Shown here: piece after piece, positions 35,331 to 43,784 of the stretch
Numbering within the stretch: position 1 is the stretch's first letter
How the letters are laid out: each line of letters begins with the position of its first letter
Assembly (NCBI GenBank): GCA_964443845.1
Contig: CAYUFA010000003.1
Span: forward strand, 1 to 64,000
Direction of reading: 5' to 3'
DNA from: UBA9214 sp964443845
Lineage (GTDB): Bacteria > Pseudomonadota > Gammaproteobacteria > UBA9214
Length of the DNA: 64,000 nucleotides
Position numbers and translations under genes: made by a program
Notes under the pieces: generated by a model
Seen by the model: the letters and a program-made list of their open reading frames with translations, nothing else
The model's database searches: none
What the model was told of the DNA's origin: nothing

Positions 35331-35663
35331 TTATTCCGCCCCGGCCGTGCCCGACACGGCTTCCTTCACCAGCTTCTGCAACTCGCCCTTCTGGTAGAGC
35401 TCCAGCGTGATGTCACAGCCACCGATCAGTTCGCCGTTGATGTAGATCTGCGGAAAGGTCGGCCAGTTCGCATAGCGCGGCAGGTTCTGGAAGACCTCCG
35501 GGTCAGCCAGCACGTTGACGTGCGCAAACTGTTCTCCGCAGGCCATCAGCGCCTGCGCGGCACGGCTGGAGTAACCGCACTGTGGCAGTTGTGGCGAGCC
35601 TTTCATGAATATCACCACCGGGTTGCTCTTCACCGTGGAATCGATACGTTCCAGTACATCCAT
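35331..35663 (-). CDS. grxD: Monothiol glutaredoxin (Grx4 family) with CGYS active site
   Basis: A 110-residue monothiol glutaredoxin, the class that binds and transfers [2Fe-2S] clusters with glutathione. MDVLERIDSTVKSNPVVIFMKG, the WPTFPQIYINGELIGGCDI stretch and the GSPQLPQCGYS active site are typical, except that CGFS is the usual motif and Phe is replaced by Tyr here. It is convergent with the hypothetical gene at 34576. Confidence 0.95.
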   Translation of the reverse strand: MDVLERIDSTVKSNPVVIFMKGSPQLPQCGYSSRAAQALMACGEQFAHVNVLADPEVFQNLPRYANWPTFPQIYINGELIGGCDITLELYQKGELQKLVKEAVSGTAGAE

Positions 35664-35748
35664 TGCATCATCCTCTCGGGGGACGGTCCCCCATGCGTTT
35701 ATCCTGGGGGCAGTGTACCCCCGGACAAAGGGTACAAAAAACTACCCA

Positions 35749-37530
35749 TTAGAGGGAGTTGTCGACGTTAAGTTGCAACCAGAGTTCCAGCAGGGCGACG
35801 TGCCAGAGCTTGTTGCCGAGGATCGGGGTCAGGGCATGTTCCGGGCTGTCCAGCAGCGAGTCGACGTAGTCGCGCTGCAACAGGCCACGCTCCCGGCAGG
35901 CGCGGGACTCCAGTACCTCGCGCATGAATTCCAGCACCGGGCCGCGCACGAACTTGAGCGCCGGCACCGGAAAATAGCCCTTCGGCCGGTCGATGACGAG
36001 ATCCGGCAGCAGGTCGCGCGCGATCACCTTGAGCGGGTACTTGCCGCCGGAACGCAGTTTTACCTCCGGCGGCATGCAGGCCACCAGTTCCACCAGCGCG
36101 ATGTCCAGGAACGGCACGCGCGCCTCCAGCCCCCAGGCCATGGTCATGTTGTCCACCCGCTTGACCGGGTCATCCACGATGAGCGTGGTGACATCGAAGG
36201 CCAGCACGCGGTTCAGGAAGCGCTCCGTCTCGAACGCCGCCAGTCCCGTGGCAACGCGCGGCGTCGTGTAGTCGGGACCCCGGTACGGGGTCTCGATGGT
36301 CGCCTCCACCTCCTCGTGCGTGCGATCGAAATACAGGGCACCGAAGCGCTCGATGTCGGTGCCGGCAAGCGCCTGCATGCGCGGATACCAGAAATAGCCG
36401 CCGAACACCTCGTCTGCGCCCTGCCCGCTCTGCACGACCTTGACCTGTTGGGAGACGCGTTCGCCCAGCAGGTAGAACGCCACGGCGTCCTGCCCGACCA
36501 TCGGCTCGCACATGTTGACCACGGCCTCCGGCATGCGCGCCAGCACCTCGCTGTTCGGGATGATGAATCGATGATGGCGGGTTGCGTACAGGTCGGCGAC
36601 CAGGTCGGAATATTCGAACTCGTTGCCGCGTTCTTCCGGCGCGTCCTCGAACCCGACCGAGAAGGTGAGCAGTTCGGAACACCCGGCCTCCGCCAGCAGG
36701 GCCACCAGCAGGCTGGAATCCAGCCCGCCGGACAGCAGCAGGCCGACCGGAACGTCCGCGATCTCCAGGCGTTTCCGGACCGCACGCTGGAGGGCCTCGT
36801 GCGCCGCCTCGATCCATTCCCACTCGTTCAGATCGCAGGTACAGTTGCGGACATCCAGTTGCCAGTAGCGATCCAGTGTCCAGCGCCGGTCCGGCTGCAC
36901 GACCAGGCTGTGGGCCGGTGGCAGCTTGCGCAACCCGCGCAGCAGGGTGCGCGGGGCCGGTACGACGGCATGCAGGCTGAGGTGGTGGTGCAGGGCCACG
37001 GGGTCGATCCGGGTATCCAGGTCGCCCGCAGCCAGCAACGCCTGGCTGGTGGAGGCAAACCGGATCCCGTCACGGGTATAGCTGTAATACAGCGGCTTGA
37101 TTCCGAGCCGGTCACGCACCAGCAACAACCGCTGGCGGGGTTCGTCCCAGAGCGCGAAGGCGAACACACCCTCCAGGTGAGCGGGGCAGTGCTCGCCCCA
37201 TTCGGCATAGGCGCGCAGGATGACCTCGGTATCCCCGTCCGAGAAAAAGTGATGACCGCGGGCGCGCAATTCGCTACGCAACTCGGGATAGTTGTAGATC
37301 GTACCGTTGAAGACCAGCGCCAGTCCCAGTCCGGCATCGCGCATGGGCTGCGCCGAGCGTTCCGACAGGTCGATGATGGACAGCCGCCGGTGTCCGAGTG
37401 CCACCGCTCCGGAGCGGAATTCACCGCCGGCATCCGGGCCGCGGCGCGCCAGCGTTGCCGTCATGCGCGCCAGCACGGCCGGGTCGGGCGCCGTACCATC
37501 AAACCGCAGTTCACCACAGATGCCGCACAT
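35749..37530 (-). CDS. N-acetylglutaminylglutamine amidotransferase-type asparagine synthase family protein
   Basis: A glutamine-dependent amidotransferase: N-terminal nucleophile Cys2 in MCGICGELRFDG, glutaminase domain to about residue 200, then an asparagine-synthase ATP-binding domain with the PP-loop LLSGGLDSSLLVALLAE. Features such as LHHHLSLHAVVPAPRTLLRGLRKLPPA and VVQSGQGADEVFGGYFWYP match the family that makes the osmolyte N-acetylglutaminylglutamine amide rather than plain AsnB. The usual partner synthetase (ngg) is not adjacent. I chose the ATG at 37530 because Cys2 must follow the initiator. It lies 28 bases after the hydantoinase B stop. Confidence 0.85.
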   Translation of the reverse strand: MCGICGELRFDGTAPDPAVLARMTATLARRGPDAGGEFRSGAVALGHRRLSIIDLSERSAQPMRDAGLGLALVFNGTIYNYPELRSELRARGHHFFSDGDTEVILRAYAEWGEHCPAHLEGVFAFALWDEPRQRLLLVRDRLGIKPLYYSYTRDGIRFASTSQALLAAGDLDTRIDPVALHHHLSLHAVVPAPRTLLRGLRKLPPAHSLVVQPDRRWTLDRYWQLDVRNCTCDLNEWEWIEAAHEALQRAVRKRLEIADVPVGLLLSGGLDSSLLVALLAEAGCSELLTFSVGFEDAPEERGNEFEYSDLVADLYATRHHRFIIPNSEVLARMPEAVVNMCEPMVGQDAVAFYLLGERVSQQVKVVQSGQGADEVFGGYFWYPRMQALAGTDIERFGALYFDRTHEEVEATIETPYRGPDYTTPRVATGLAAFETERFLNRVLAFDVTTLIVDDPVKRVDNMTMAWGLEARVPFLDIALVELVACMPPEVKLRSGGKYPLKVIARDLLPDLVIDRPKGYFPVPALKFVRGPVLEFMREVLESRACRERGLLQRDYVDSLLDSPEHALTPILGNKLWHVALLELWLQLNVDNSL

Positions 37531-37558
37531 ATCCGCCCGTCGCTCTAGCCGCCCGCGT

Positions 37559-39097
37559 TCATGACACCCTGCCCCAGCCGCCGCCACCCGGTGTACGGAG
37601 CGTCAGGCGGTCGCCCGGCGCAGCCGTGAAGGTGACCTTCGCCGGGAGTTCCCGGCGGTTCAGCCGGTTCTCGCCGGGGCGACCCGCCGCACCGCCCTGC
37701 AATCCCCATGGCGCATGCTGCCGGCGCTCGGTCAGCAGGGTGACCGTGGCCGGTGCCAGGAATTCGTATTCCCGCTCCAGTCCATCCCCGCCCGGGTGCC
37801 GGCCCGCACCGCCGGACCCCGTCCGGACCCGGTAGCCGGTGATCCGCAGCGGGTAATTCAGTTCCAGCACCTCCACCGGGGTGTTGAGGGTATTGGTCAT
37901 GTGTGACTGTACCGCACTCAGCCCCGGGTAGCGGGGACCGCCACCGGCCCCGCCGGCAATGGTTTCGTAGTAATCCCAGTTGCGGGTGGCGGAGCGCGCG
38001 CCCATGGCCAGGTTGTTCATGGTCCCCTGGCTGGCCGCCGGGACCCGGTCCGGTAACGCCTCGGCCAGCGCGCCGGCCACCGCATCGACGATGCGGCTGC
38101 TGGTTTCGACGTTGCCTGCCGCCACGGCGGCGGGTGGCCCCGCATTCACCAGCGAACCGGGCGGTGCCTGCAACCGGATCGCGCGGAAACTGCCGGCACA
38201 CGCCGGCGTATACGCGGGCATCAGGCAGCGAAACACGTACCATACCGCGGCGGCTGTCACCGGCAACGGGCAGTTGATGTTGCCCGGGACCTGGGAATCG
38301 GTCCCGCGGAAGTCGACCACGACCTGGCCCTGCCGCACCGTCAGCGTGACCCGGATGCGGATATCCCGCCGGCCCGTGCCGTCATCGTCCATGACATCGG
38401 TGAACGTGTAGGTACCATCCGGGATGGCTGCCAGTGCCTGGCGCGCGAGACGTTCGCCGTAACGGTTCACCGCGGCCAGTCCGGCACGGAATGCATCCGG
38501 ACCGGCGCCGCGCACCAGCGCCGACAGCTTGCCTGCACCGGTGCGGTTGGCGCTGATCTGCGCGGCCAGATCCGCATGCATCTGCGCGGGGCTGGCCGTG
38601 GCCGTGGTGATGTGCTGCAGCAACGTTTCATCGATGCGCCCGGCCTGCAGCAGGTGTTGCGGGGCGATCACCAGGCCTTCCTCGTCCAGGCGCGTGGATA
38701 CCGGCATCGAGCCCGGACTGCGCGCACCGATATCGGCATGGTGTGCGCGATTGGCCACGAAGCCCGCACAGACGTGGTCCACGAACACCGGTGCAATCAG
38801 GGTCACATCGGGCAGATGCGTACCGCCCTGGAACGGATCGTTCACGATCACCATGTCTCCGGCAGACCACGCGAGGGAGGACACCAGGCCGCGCATGGCA
38901 AACGCCATGCTGCCCAGATGCACGGGAATGTGCGCGGCCTGCGCACACAGCGCGCCCCGCGCATCGAACACGGCGCAGGAAAAATCCAGCCGGTCCTTGA
39001 TATTGGTGGACAGCGCGGCACGGCACAGCACCGCGCCCATCTCCTCACACAGGGCATCCAGCTGGCTGCAGAACAGGCTGAGTTCGATGGCATTCAT
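37559..39097 (-). CDS. hyuB: Hydantoinase B / 5-oxoprolinase B family protein
   Basis: A 512-residue protein of the HyuB family, which with HyuA forms ATP-dependent N-methylhydantoinase or 5-oxoprolinase. Typical segments are STNIKDRLDFSCAVFD, HIPVHLGSM, VNDPFQGGTHLPDV, FVANRAHHADIG and GNVETSSRIVDAV, ending near GGGGWG. I chose the ATG at 39097 (MNAIELSLFCSQLDAL). No HyuA gene is adjacent: the upstream neighbour is divergent and the downstream one is the amidotransferase. Its substrate is unknown. Confidence 0.88.
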   Translation of the reverse strand: MNAIELSLFCSQLDALCEEMGAVLCRAALSTNIKDRLDFSCAVFDARGALCAQAAHIPVHLGSMAFAMRGLVSSLAWSAGDMVIVNDPFQGGTHLPDVTLIAPVFVDHVCAGFVANRAHHADIGARSPGSMPVSTRLDEEGLVIAPQHLLQAGRIDETLLQHITTATASPAQMHADLAAQISANRTGAGKLSALVRGAGPDAFRAGLAAVNRYGERLARQALAAIPDGTYTFTDVMDDDGTGRRDIRIRVTLTVRQGQVVVDFRGTDSQVPGNINCPLPVTAAAVWYVFRCLMPAYTPACAGSFRAIRLQAPPGSLVNAGPPAAVAAGNVETSSRIVDAVAGALAEALPDRVPAASQGTMNNLAMGARSATRNWDYYETIAGGAGGGPRYPGLSAVQSHMTNTLNTPVEVLELNYPLRITGYRVRTGSGGAGRHPGGDGLEREYEFLAPATVTLLTERRQHAPWGLQGGAAGRPGENRLNRRELPAKVTFTAAPGDRLTLRTPGGGGWGRVS

Positions 39098-39292
39098 GCA
39101 AGGGAATGCTCGTGCAGGTCGTGTTCCCGTCTCGCGCAAAAAGTCTGCAGATCATACCCTAAGCTGATGCTTTTCAGACAGAAAGTGACCATGAATGTTA
39201 TTGCAAAAACAGGGGTACTCCCGTATCCTCCGTTTCCTGACTAATTCAGTCACCTATTCACCATCCAACCGCGCCGTGGGAGCCTGCTACCA

Positions 39293-39886
39293 ATGAATCC
39301 GTTAACATCAATTTCTGGAACCATCATTTCCGGCTTTGTTCTGGCAATCCTGATCGTACTGGGTCTGGGCAGCACCGAATTCCGCCCCCTGGAAACCGCG
39401 GTCTGGGCACACGTGCTGGCCGGTATCACCTGGATCGGCCTGCTCTACTACTTCAACTTCGTGCAGGTGCCCGCCGTTGGACGGGCGGTGGCCGACAAGG
39501 AACCGGGCCCGGCCGCCATCAACAAGTACGTGGCACCGCTTGCGCTGCTGTGGTTCCGCTGGGCCGCCGTGGCCACCTGGCTGACCGGCGCGGCCGCGCT
39601 GGGCCACATGGGCATCCTGGGCGCCGCCTTCACGTTCGACCATTTCACCTTCAGCAGTTCCGCCTCGATCATCGGCGTGGGTGCCTGGCTGGGCACCATC
39701 ATGCTGTTCAACGTGTGGGTGCTGATCTGGCCGAACCAGAAGAAGATCCTGGGCATGGTGCAGGCCAGTGCCGATGAAATCGCCGCGGCCAAGAAGGTCG
39801 CCCTGATGGCCTCGCGCACCAACACGCTGCTGTCCATCCCGATGCTGATGTGCATGACCGGGTTTGCCCACGGCCTGCCCTTCTGA
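39293..39886 (+). CDS. PuuD-like (urate hydroxylase membrane domain) protein
   Basis: A 197-residue inner-membrane protein with about five hydrophobic helices. HVLAGITWIGLLYYFNFVQVP resembles the membrane domain of PuuD-type urate hydroxylases, but the C-terminal cytochrome c part is missing. Histidines and tryptophans within helices could bind haem. No purine-breakdown genes are nearby, so urate need not be the substrate. A terminator (39941-39973) follows. Confidence 0.7.
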   Translation: MNPLTSISGTIISGFVLAILIVLGLGSTEFRPLETAVWAHVLAGITWIGLLYYFNFVQVPAVGRAVADKEPGPAAINKYVAPLALLWFRWAAVATWLTGAAALGHMGILGAAFTFDHFTFSSSASIIGVGAWLGTIMLFNVWVLIWPNQKKILGMVQASADEIAAAKKVALMASRTNTLLSIPMLMCMTGFAHGLPF

Positions 39887-39940
39887 TACCCCGGACCGCT
39901 GGCGGCCGGCCCGGACCGGGACGGCCGCGCCCGCAACACC

Positions 39941-39973
39941 CGCAAACCCGGCTCCGGCCGGGTTTGCGCTTTA
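39941..39973 (+). terminator. Rho-independent terminator
   Basis: An 11-base perfect stem CGCAAACCCGG/CCGGGTTTGCG (39941-39951, 39958-39968) with loop CTCCGG and a short CTTTA tail. It ends the PuuD-like gene transcript before argD. Confidence 0.75.
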
Positions 39974-40053
39974 CCGGCCCGCGGTTATAGAATCTCCTGT
40001 CTTGTACGGCAGTCTTGATCGGACTGCCTTTTGTGTTTCTGGTACATGGGAAA

Positions 40054-41235
40054 ATGTCCGACCACCTCATGGCAACCTACAACCGGCTACCGGTCACCTT
40101 CGAACGGGGTCAGGGTGTCTGGCTATGGGACACCGAACACCGGCAATATCTGGATGCACTGAGCGGAATCGCCGTGTGCGGCCTGGGCCACGCGCACCCC
40201 GCGGTCAGCGCGGCACTGTGCGACCAGGCCGGCAAGCTGCTGCATACCTCGAATCTCTACGGCATCGCCCTGCAGCAGCAGCTGGCCGACCGGCTGTATG
40301 CGGTCTCCGGCATGGACCGGGTGTTTTTTGCCAACTCCGGGGCCGAGGCGAACGAGGCCGCCATCAAGATCGCGCGGCTGTACGGACACAGCAGGGGGGT
40401 CCACACGCCGGCCGTGGTGGTCATGGAGAAAAGCTTTCACGGCCGCACCCTGGCCACGCTCACCGCCACCGGCAACCGCCGCATCCAGGCCGGTTACGAA
40501 CCGCTGGTCAGCGGCTTTCTGCGCGTGCCCTACAACGACGTGGCCGCCATCCGCGCGCTCGCCAGCGGCAAGAATGACATCGTCGCCGTGCTGGTCGAAC
40601 CGGTGCAGGGCGAAGGCGGCGTCCGTCTGCCCGATGCCGGGTATCTCACCGGGATCCGGGCCCTGTGCGACGAATTCGGCTGGCTGATGATGCTCGACGA
40701 GATCCAGACCGGCATGGGCCGCACGGGTGCCTGGTTCGCCTGGCAGCACAGCGGCGCGCAACCGGATGTGTGCACGCTGGCGAAGTCCCTGGGCAACGGG
40801 GTACCGATCGGCGCCTGCCTGGCCAGCGGCAAGGCCGCGGAGCTGATGCAGCCCGGCAGCCACGGCTCCACCTTCGGCGGCAACCCGCTGGCCTGCCGCG
40901 CAGCGCTGGCCGTACTCGACACGCTGGAACAGGAACAGCTGGTGGCGCGGGCCGCGCAGGCCGGGCAAGCCATGCTGGAGCAGTTCCGCGACCGCCTGCA
41001 CGGCGTTGCCGGCGTGCTCGACGTGCGCGGTCTCGGCCTGATGCTGGGCATCGAGCTGGACCGCCCGTGCACCGCACTGGTCGGCCGGGCGCTGGATCAG
41101 GGCCTGCTGATCAACGTGACGGCCGAACGCGTGATCCGCCTGCTGCCGCCGCTCATCCTCAATGACAAGCAGGCCAGCATGATCGTTGACCAGGTCAGCA
41201 CTCTGGTGCGTGAATTTCTGGTCGCACCAGCATGA
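40054..41235 (+). CDS. argD: Acetylornithine aminotransferase
   Basis: A PLP enzyme of arginine synthesis (acetylglutamate semialdehyde to acetylornithine). It has NSGAEANEAAIKIARLY, EPVQGEGGV, the PLP-lysine segment TLAKSLGNGVPIGA and the STFGGNPLACRAA loop. I chose the ATG at 40054 because MSDHLMATYNRLPVTFERGQG fits the family; the frame opens at 40015. An internal ATG at 40069 is an alternative. The stop overlaps the argF start (ATGA). Confidence 0.95.
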   Translation: MSDHLMATYNRLPVTFERGQGVWLWDTEHRQYLDALSGIAVCGLGHAHPAVSAALCDQAGKLLHTSNLYGIALQQQLADRLYAVSGMDRVFFANSGAEANEAAIKIARLYGHSRGVHTPAVVVMEKSFHGRTLATLTATGNRRIQAGYEPLVSGFLRVPYNDVAAIRALASGKNDIVAVLVEPVQGEGGVRLPDAGYLTGIRALCDEFGWLMMLDEIQTGMGRTGAWFAWQHSGAQPDVCTLAKSLGNGVPIGACLASGKAAELMQPGSHGSTFGGNPLACRAALAVLDTLEQEQLVARAAQAGQAMLEQFRDRLHGVAGVLDVRGLGLMLGIELDRPCTALVGRALDQGLLINVTAERVIRLLPPLILNDKQASMIVDQVSTLVREFLVAPA

Positions 41236-42137
41236 GCATTCGACACTTTCTCACCCTGCTCGACCTGGACTCGGACGAGCTCCGGCAACTGGTCCAGCGC
41301 GCGATCGAACTGAAGGCATGGCACCGTACCGGCCGCGTGCACGAGCCCCTGCGGCACCGCATCCTGGCCATGGTGTTCGACAAGTCGTCCACCCGCACGC
41401 GCATGTCGTTCGAGGCCGGCATGGCACAGCTCGGCGGTCACGCCATCTTCCTCTCCCCGCGCGACACCCAGCTGGGCCGGGGCGAGAACATCGAGGACAG
41501 TGCACGGGTGCTCTCGCGCATGTCCGATGTCATCATGATCCGCACCTTCGAACACTCCAAGCTCGAACGCTTTGCGGAATATTCCTCGGTGCCGGTGATC
41601 AACGCGCTCACGGACAGCTGTCATCCCTGCCAGTTGCTGGCGGACATGCAGACCTACTTCGAGCACCGTGGCGATATTCGCGGGCGGACCGTGGCCTGGA
41701 TCGGCGACGGCAACAACATGTGCCATTCCTACATCAACGCGGCACGCCAGTTCGATTTCCAACTGAACGTCGCCTGCCCCGCGGGCTATTACCCGGATAA
41801 AGACATCCTGTCCGCGGCCGGCGACCGGATTCGCATGCTGGACAGTGCCGCGGACGCCGCCCGGAACGCCGACCTGGTCATCACCGACGTGTGGGCCAGC
41901 ATGGGCCAGGAAGAGGAGCAGGACAAGCGCGTGCACGCCTTCGCCGACTACCAGGTCAATGCCGGGATCATGCGTGCCGCCGCGAGCGATGCCCTGTTCA
42001 TGCACTGCCTGCCGGCGCATCGCGGCGAGGAAGTCAGCGCCGCGGTCATCGACGGCCCGCAGAGCGTCGTCTGGGACGAGGCCGAGAACCGGCTGCACGC
42101 ACAGAAGGCCCTGCTCGAACTGCTGTTGACCCGCTGA
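41232..42137 (+). CDS. argF: Ornithine carbamoyltransferase
   Basis: Forms citrulline from ornithine and carbamoyl phosphate. The carbamoyl-phosphate motif STRTRMSFE, DSCHPCQLLAD, the ornithine-binding DVWASMGQEEE (SMG loop) and the catalytic HCLPAHRG are all present. Length 301 aa is normal. It is translationally coupled to argD through the ATGA overlap. Confidence 0.97.
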   Translation: MSIRHFLTLLDLDSDELRQLVQRAIELKAWHRTGRVHEPLRHRILAMVFDKSSTRTRMSFEAGMAQLGGHAIFLSPRDTQLGRGENIEDSARVLSRMSDVIMIRTFEHSKLERFAEYSSVPVINALTDSCHPCQLLADMQTYFEHRGDIRGRTVAWIGDGNNMCHSYINAARQFDFQLNVACPAGYYPDKDILSAAGDRIRMLDSAADAARNADLVITDVWASMGQEEEQDKRVHAFADYQVNAGIMRAAASDALFMHCLPAHRGEEVSAAVIDGPQSVVWDEAENRLHAQKALLELLLTR

Positions 42138-42227
42138 CCGGGGCAACCGCCCGTCTTGCACCAGCGGCGTGTCGGCGGGAAACTGGCCGGCAGGCAACCT
42201 GAGCCAATGCAACCCGAGGAGACCCCC

Positions 42228-42578
42228 ATGACCGAGATCACCACCGCATCCGGACTGCGCTATACCGACCTCAGGGCCGGGGCAGGCGACCCCGTCACCG
42301 GGCGTGGCCAGACAGTCACCGTGCACTACACCGGCTGGCTGGATGACCATACGAAATTCGATTCCAGCCGCGACCGCTCCGTACCCTTCAGCTTTCCCGT
42401 CGACTGCGGCTACGTCATCAAGGGCTGGGACGAAGGCGTCAAGGGCATGCGGGTCGGCGGCATCCGGCGGCTGGTCATCCCGCCGGAACTGGGTTATGGC
42501 GAACGCGGTGCCGGGGCTGCGATCCCGCCGAATGCCACCCTGCATTTTGAAATCGAGCTGCTCGAAATCTCCAGCTGA
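42228..42578 (+). CDS. FKBP-type peptidyl-prolyl cis-trans isomerase
   Basis: A 116-residue single-domain FKBP without signal peptide, so probably cytoplasmic. VTVHYTGWLDDHTKFDSS, the VIKGWDEGVKGMRVGG segment and RRLVIPPELGYGERGAG are the standard FKBP fold and active site. I chose the ATG at 42228 with the ribosome site CGAGGAG; the longer frame has no support. nadC follows directly (0 bases apart). A second, SlyD/FkpB-type isomerase is encoded at 51723. Confidence 0.95.
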   Translation: MTEITTASGLRYTDLRAGAGDPVTGRGQTVTVHYTGWLDDHTKFDSSRDRSVPFSFPVDCGYVIKGWDEGVKGMRVGGIRRLVIPPELGYGERGAGAAIPPNATLHFEIELLEISS

Positions 42579-43415
42579 ATGCGTATCGAGGTCCTGGACC
42601 AGGGCCTGCTGCACTGCGTCCGCGCCGCACTGCAGGAGGATGTGGGCAGTGGTGACGTCACTGCGGAGCTGATCCCCGCCGCGCAGCAGGCACGCGCCCG
42701 CGTCATCACGCGGCAGGCCGCCATTCTGTGCGGTATGGCCTGGTTCAACGCCGTGTTCGCCGAACTCGACTCCACCGTCAGTGTCCGCTGGCTGGCCCGT
42801 GACGGTGCGGCCGTCCGACCGGGCGAGACGCTGTGCACCCTGGCAGGCCCGGCGCGTGCCCTGCTCACCGGTGAACGCACCGCGCTGAACTTCCTGCAGA
42901 CCCTGTCCGCCACGGCCACCTGCGCCCGCCGTCACGCCGATGCAGTCACCGGCCTGCCGGTGCAGATCCTCGACACCCGCAAGACCATACCCGGCCTGCG
43001 CGAGGCGCAGAAATACGCGGTGCGCACCGGCGGCTGTTACAACCACCGCAACGGCCTGTATGACGCCTACCTGATCAAGGAAAACCACATCCGCGCCGCC
43101 GGCTCGATCGCCAGCGCAGTGGCACGGGCACGCGAACTGCACCCGGAGCTGCCGCTGGAGGTGGAGGTCGAACACCGGGAACAGCTCGAGGAAGCGCTGG
43201 CCGCCGGCGCCGAACGGCTGCTGCTGGACAACTTCACCAGCGAACAGTTGCGCGACGCCGTGACCCGGGTCGCCGGCCGTGCCCGGCTGGAAGCCTCCGG
43301 CGGATTCACCCTGGCCAATCTGCGCGAGGTGGCCACAACCGGCGTGGACTACATCTCCATTGGCAGCCTCACCAAGCACATCCAGGCAGTCGACCTGTCG
43401 ATGGAATTCGAATAG
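42579..43415 (+). CDS. nadC: Nicotinate-nucleotide pyrophosphorylase (quinolinate phosphoribosyltransferase)
   Basis: Converts quinolinate and PRPP to nicotinate mononucleotide in NAD synthesis. GERTALNFLQTLSATAT, the substrate-binding DTRKTIPGLREAQKYAVRTGGCYNHR-type region, IKENHI, EVEVEHREQLEEAL and the final SIGSLTKHI are conserved. Length 278 aa is normal. Its ATG immediately follows the FKBP stop. Confidence 0.97.
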   Translation: MRIEVLDQGLLHCVRAALQEDVGSGDVTAELIPAAQQARARVITRQAAILCGMAWFNAVFAELDSTVSVRWLARDGAAVRPGETLCTLAGPARALLTGERTALNFLQTLSATATCARRHADAVTGLPVQILDTRKTIPGLREAQKYAVRTGGCYNHRNGLYDAYLIKENHIRAAGSIASAVARARELHPELPLEVEVEHREQLEEALAAGAERLLLDNFTSEQLRDAVTRVAGRARLEASGGFTLANLREVATTGVDYISIGSLTKHIQAVDLSMEFE

Positions 43416-43784
43416 CAACTGTCGGTCCCAGCCTGCAACCTGCCTGCATCTTCAGGCCCCGGACACACCAGAGCCTGTCCCGGCAGCCCGCGTCAGCCGC
43501 CGGCACGGAGCGTGCCCCGGCGTCCTGTTCCGGGCGTCCCCGGAAATACTGGGCGGTTTACGAAGCTGTTGGTCGCATGCAATCGGGGAAACACTGAAAG
43601 TGCCGCGGCCGGAGCGATTGGCAGGTATTCAGGCATGACTTCTCCGTACCGGCAATTGCCACGTGCGTGGCATCCCGCGCAAATGAATTTGACGGCGTAG
43701 CCGTCCGGTGGGATAAAGGTGCAGGGGGCCACCTGCAACATTGGTTGCCAGACAGGGATTACCTGATTACTGGAGGAAGAGCTT
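43416..43784. other. Upstream region of the second sulfur-globule-like gene
   Basis: No gene is seen in these 369 bases. Apart from the promoter at 43689-43717 it holds a hairpin GCAGG-GGGCCA-CCTGC (43721-43736) in the predicted leader. An open minus-strand frame (43493-43891) is antisense and does not look like a protein. Confidence 0.55.
43689..43717 (+). promoter_or_regulatory. Promoter with an overlapping inverted repeat
   Basis: TTGACG (43689-43694), a 17-base spacer and GATAAA (43712-43717). The perfect inverted repeat GACGGC-GTA-GCCGTC (43691-43705) covers part of the -35 box and the spacer, the place where a repressor or activator could bind. Transcription would start near 43724, giving a leader of about 60 bases. 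Confidence 0.5.

Noticed and set aside
41097..43418. A 773-codon open frame on the minus strand
   Set aside because: It runs antisense through argD, argF, the FKBP and nadC, all clearly recognised, and has no family pattern of its own.
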